Assembly (NCBI GenBank): GCA_964540815.1
Contig: CAZIOH010000051.1
Span: 1-45,188 of the forward strand
Length of the DNA stretch: 45,188 nt
From: CAZIOH01 sp964540815
GTDB taxonomy: Bacteria > Myxococcota_A > Polyangia > Fen-1088
Direction of reading: 5' to 3'
Positions 43,062-45,188 of this stretch are shown in pieces. How positions within the stretch are numbered: the first letter of the stretch is position 1; each line of letters starts with the position of its first letter. The notes under the pieces are model-generated. The model ran no database searches, was not told the DNA's origin, and was given only the letters and a program-made list of their open reading frames with translations. A program made the translations under genes and the position numbers.

Positions 43062-44327
43062 TTGAACCGCACATGTGCATCGATCGAGACGGTTACGGCT
43101 GACCATCGGTCGCGCTGGCGACGCTGGCCTTTGCGGCGCGCGCGCGGCGGCTCGGCGTGGCTCGGGTCGTGGGTGCCGCGGTTCCCCGGGTTGCCGCTGG
43201 TGCTGGCGCTGCTGCCGCTGCTGCCGCTGATGGCCACCGCGACCGGCTGTGGCGGTGATGCGAAGGGGGGCGGCGACCCACCGTCGGTCCCGGGGCAACA
43301 CGAGAACCGCGACACCATCCGGTACGACGCCGGGATGGCCCCGCTCGACTTCATCAAGATTGTCACCGTGGCGGCGTCGAGCAGCTCCGGGAGCCTGGCG
43401 TTGCCCGGGCGCGTGACCTTCAACGAGGACCAGACCCAGCGCCTGGCCTCGCCCATCGACGGCCGAGCGGCCAAGGTCCTCGTCAAGGTGGGGGAGAAGG
43501 TGCGGGCCGGGGAGCCGCTGGTCCAGCTGTCCTCCCCCAGCGTCGGGCAGATCCAGGCCGACGCCCAGAAGACGCTCTCGGATCTGAGCCTGTCGGAGAA
43601 ATCGCTCGAGCGCATCCGCAAGCTTCAGGCCGATGGGGCCATCGCCGCAAAGGACGTCGCGCAGGCCGAGGCCGATCACCGCAAGGCCGTGGCGGACTAC
43701 GCACGGGTCAAGGCCCAGCTCTCGGCGCTGGGGGTGTCGGCGACCGATCCGGCGGTCTACGTCGGGTTGCGGGCCCAGATCTCGGGGACGGTGGTGGAGA
43801 GGAACGTGCTGCTCGGACAGGAGGTCCGCGCGGATCAGGCGACCCCCCTCATGACCGTCAGCAACCTCGAGACGCTGTGGGTGCAGGGCGACGTCTACGA
43901 GCAGGATCTCTCGCTGGTCAAGCAAGGAGATCCGGTGGTCATCCGAGTGCCGGCCTACCCGGACGAGACCTTCAAGGGGGTGGTCGGCCACGTCAGCGAG
44001 GTGGTGGATCCGGGGACCCACACGGTCAAGGTTCGCTGCATCGTGCCGAACCCGGACCTGCGGCTCAAGCCCGAGATGTTCGCGCAGATCGACGTGCAGA
44101 GCCGCGCCACCCGCGACGCCATCTACCTGCCCTCGAAGGCGGTCCTCAACGACGGAGACAAGGCGCTGGTCATCGTCGCCACGGCTGGCAACACCTTCCG
44201 CGAGCGCGTGGTGAGCGCGGGCGCCGACATCGATGGCCAGGTGCGAATCCTGCGGGGCTTGACCCCGGGCGAAAAGATCGTGGCGGACGGGGCCATCTTC
44301 ATGAAACGCGAGGTGGAGAGCCAGTAG
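43062..44327 (+). CDS. RND periplasmic adaptor (membrane fusion protein, CzcB/CusB-like)
   Basis: A 421-residue adaptor. The N-terminus is long and basic, then a hydrophobic stretch (43-60) and a plausible lipobox ending at Cys63 (ATGC, imperfect). Domain order: barrel-sandwich half-motif (LASPIDGRAAKVLVKVGEKVRAGEPLVQLSSP), helical hairpin (about 165-230), second lipoyl half (RAQISGTVVERNVLLGQEV), beta-barrel (TLWVQGDVYEQDLSLV) and membrane-proximal end. It links pump and channel and may hand over metal. The TTG at 43062 has AGGAG 9 bases upstream. No CusB-type N-terminal methionine cluster is seen. Confidence 0.92.
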   Translation: MNRTCASIETVTADHRSRWRRWPLRRARGGSAWLGSWVPRFPGLPLVLALLPLLPLMATATGCGGDAKGGGDPPSVPGQHENRDTIRYDAGMAPLDFIKIVTVAASSSSGSLALPGRVTFNEDQTQRLASPIDGRAAKVLVKVGEKVRAGEPLVQLSSPSVGQIQADAQKTLSDLSLSEKSLERIRKLQADGAIAAKDVAQAEADHRKAVADYARVKAQLSALGVSATDPAVYVGLRAQISGTVVERNVLLGQEVRADQATPLMTVSNLETLWVQGDVYEQDLSLVKQGDPVVIRVPAYPDETFKGVVGHVSEVVDPGTHTVKVRCIVPNPDLRLKPEMFAQIDVQSRATRDAIYLPSKAVLNDGDKALVIVATAGNTFRERVVSAGADIDGQVRILRGLTPGEKIVADGAIFMKREVESQ

Positions 44328-44370
44328 GGAGGGACCGCGGGCCCTGACCGGGGGAGGGAAGGGAGCGCAC

Positions 44371-44925
44371 TCACAACAGGTAGCGGACGTTGATCTTGAG
44401 GGAGAGCACCCCGCCGCGCGGGAGCTCCACCTTGGCGTCCTTGAACTTGGGTGGACCGAAGGTGCTCTTGGCGTCGTTCGAGGCGCCGTACCCTTCCTTG
44501 GGGAGGCCGACGAAGTTGGTGTCCATCTTGCCGTTGTCGTTCTCGTCGTGGAGCAGCCCGATGGCGTATGTCCCGGCGGGAAGATCGGGAAAGGTACAGG
44601 AGGCCCGTCCGCCCCTCGGCTTGGTCTCGGCGCGGCGAAAGGCCTTGCCCCCGTCCATGGGGAATCCGTCCTCGGAGTTGTAGAGGCTGCAGAATATCGT
44701 ACCGCGATCGTTGCGCAGGCTGGCGATCTCGGCGGAGATGGCGCCCGTTCGCGGGCGGGCCGCAACGGGCGGTCTCGGCGTCGGAGGTGCCGTCTCGGCG
44801 TGCGCGGTGGCGGCCGCGAGCGCGATCGCGAGTACGGGCGCGAGTACGGGAAGGAGGGCGAGCAGGTTGCGCGCGGCCATCCCAGGCAGCCGGACCGCGA
44901 GCGCGAGCTTTGGAGGGGCGGGCAT
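44371..44925 (-). CDS. DUF2141-family exported protein
   Basis: A 184-residue protein with a signal peptide (MAARNLLALLPVLAPV... ending TAHAETA). The mature part matches DUF2141: GTIFCSLYNSEDGFP, TFPDLPAGTYAIGLLHDENDNGKMDTNF (about 110-137), LPKEGYGASND and KFKDAKVEL. It should form a small beta-sandwich in the periplasm or outside; the family's role is unknown. ATG 44925 is used; the ATG at 44880 gives a shorter, more standard signal peptide and may be the true start, since neither has a clear ribosome binding site. It converges on the efflux operon, 43 bases away. Confidence 0.85.
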   Translation of the reverse strand: MPAPPKLALAVRLPGMAARNLLALLPVLAPVLAIALAAATAHAETAPPTPRPPVAARPRTGAISAEIASLRNDRGTIFCSLYNSEDGFPMDGGKAFRRAETKPRGGRASCTFPDLPAGTYAIGLLHDENDNGKMDTNFVGLPKEGYGASNDAKSTFGPPKFKDAKVELPRGGVLSLKINVRYLL

Positions 44926-45117
44926 GTCGACGGATGAGAGACTAGCCCGGGTCAGAGGCAAAGGGCGCGCGAATGCGGTGCCTTCCAGGCCGTCCGAGGG
45001 GGCCCCGCTCGGGCCGCGCGGCCGGTGTTGATCCGTTTCACGGCCCCATCGTCCCCTTGCGTGGCCGAGCCGTTTCGAAGGATGGTAGGTTCTTCGAGTC
45101 CGCGTGATCAGACCCAA

Positions 45118-45188
45118 GCCGGGGTGGCGAAATGGTAAACGCGGCGGACTTAAAATCCGCTGCCCGCAAGGGCTTACGGGTTCAAGCC
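45118..45188 (+). tRNA. tRNA-Leu(UAA), 3' end cut by the window
   Basis: The sequence starts GCCGGGGTGGCGAAATGG as in leucine tRNAs. The anticodon stem GCGGA/TCCGC flanks a loop CTTAAAA with anticodon TAA. A variable arm (TGCCCGCAAGGGCT region) and the T-loop GGTTCAAGCC follow. The long variable arm and anticodon identify class II tRNA-Leu. The acceptor 3' strand lies beyond the end. Confidence 0.93.

Overview
The window is GC-rich, bacterial chromosomal DNA. High GC, frequent GTG/TTG starts, an NtrC-type enhancer-binding regulator, a DUF1592/DUF1552 gene pair and multihaem cytochromes point to a Myxococcota-like or related deltaproteobacterial-lineage organism. This is inference; there is no rRNA marker. 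About 33 protein genes and one partial tRNA can be supported, and coding density is high. No insertion sequence, phage, CRISPR array or origin was seen.

Layout. (1) 1-5680: the C-terminal half of a sensor histidine kinase, a lipoprotein with DUF1592-type haem-binding modules, a Tat-exported DUF1552 protein, and a sigma54-dependent response regulator. (2) 5737-10704: a RecD2-type helicase, convergent with a small exported beta-rich protein, then a TerC-family membrane protein and ProC. (3) 10705-11946: a lower-GC patch with a putative permuted papain-fold protein and a small three-helix membrane protein, looking like a transferred two-gene cassette.

(4) 11995-32314 is the core of the window, a nitrogen-scavenging island of about 20 kb. 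A minus-strand run of twelve tightly packed genes reads from 23613 down to 11995: a BMP-type solute-binding protein, two permeases, a biuret hydrolase (BiuH family), a double ABC ATPase, a cupin, then ureD-ureAB(fused)-ureC-ureE-ureF-ureG. Divergent from it on the plus strand are a full-length allophanate hydrolase (AtzF) and a complete urea ABC importer, urtABCDE. Together they encode uptake of urea and probably biuret, biuret to allophanate, allophanate to ammonia and CO2, and urea to ammonia. The intergenic region 23614-23745 is the natural shared control point and holds two inverted repeats.

(5) 32365-37236: glmS, a membrane-anchored endonuclease/exonuclease/phosphatase-family protein, and an exported fusion of a degenerate 5'-nucleotidase-like domain with a four-haem cytochrome. 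(6) 37237-44327: a six-copy minisatellite, a His/Glu/Arg-rich WxxGxW exported protein, and a heavy-metal RND efflux operon (pump, outer-membrane channel, adaptor). (7) 44371-45188: a DUF2141 exported protein and the start of tRNA-Leu(UAA).

The most interesting points are the integrated biuret/allophanate/urea island with its BMP-type importer and embedded cupin, the low-GC papain-like/membrane pair, the cytochrome fused to a metal-ligand-depleted nucleotidase domain, heptamer-phased tandem arrays in the urea genes, and a His-rich protein upstream of the metal pump whose predicted mature N-terminus has an ATCUN-like pattern.
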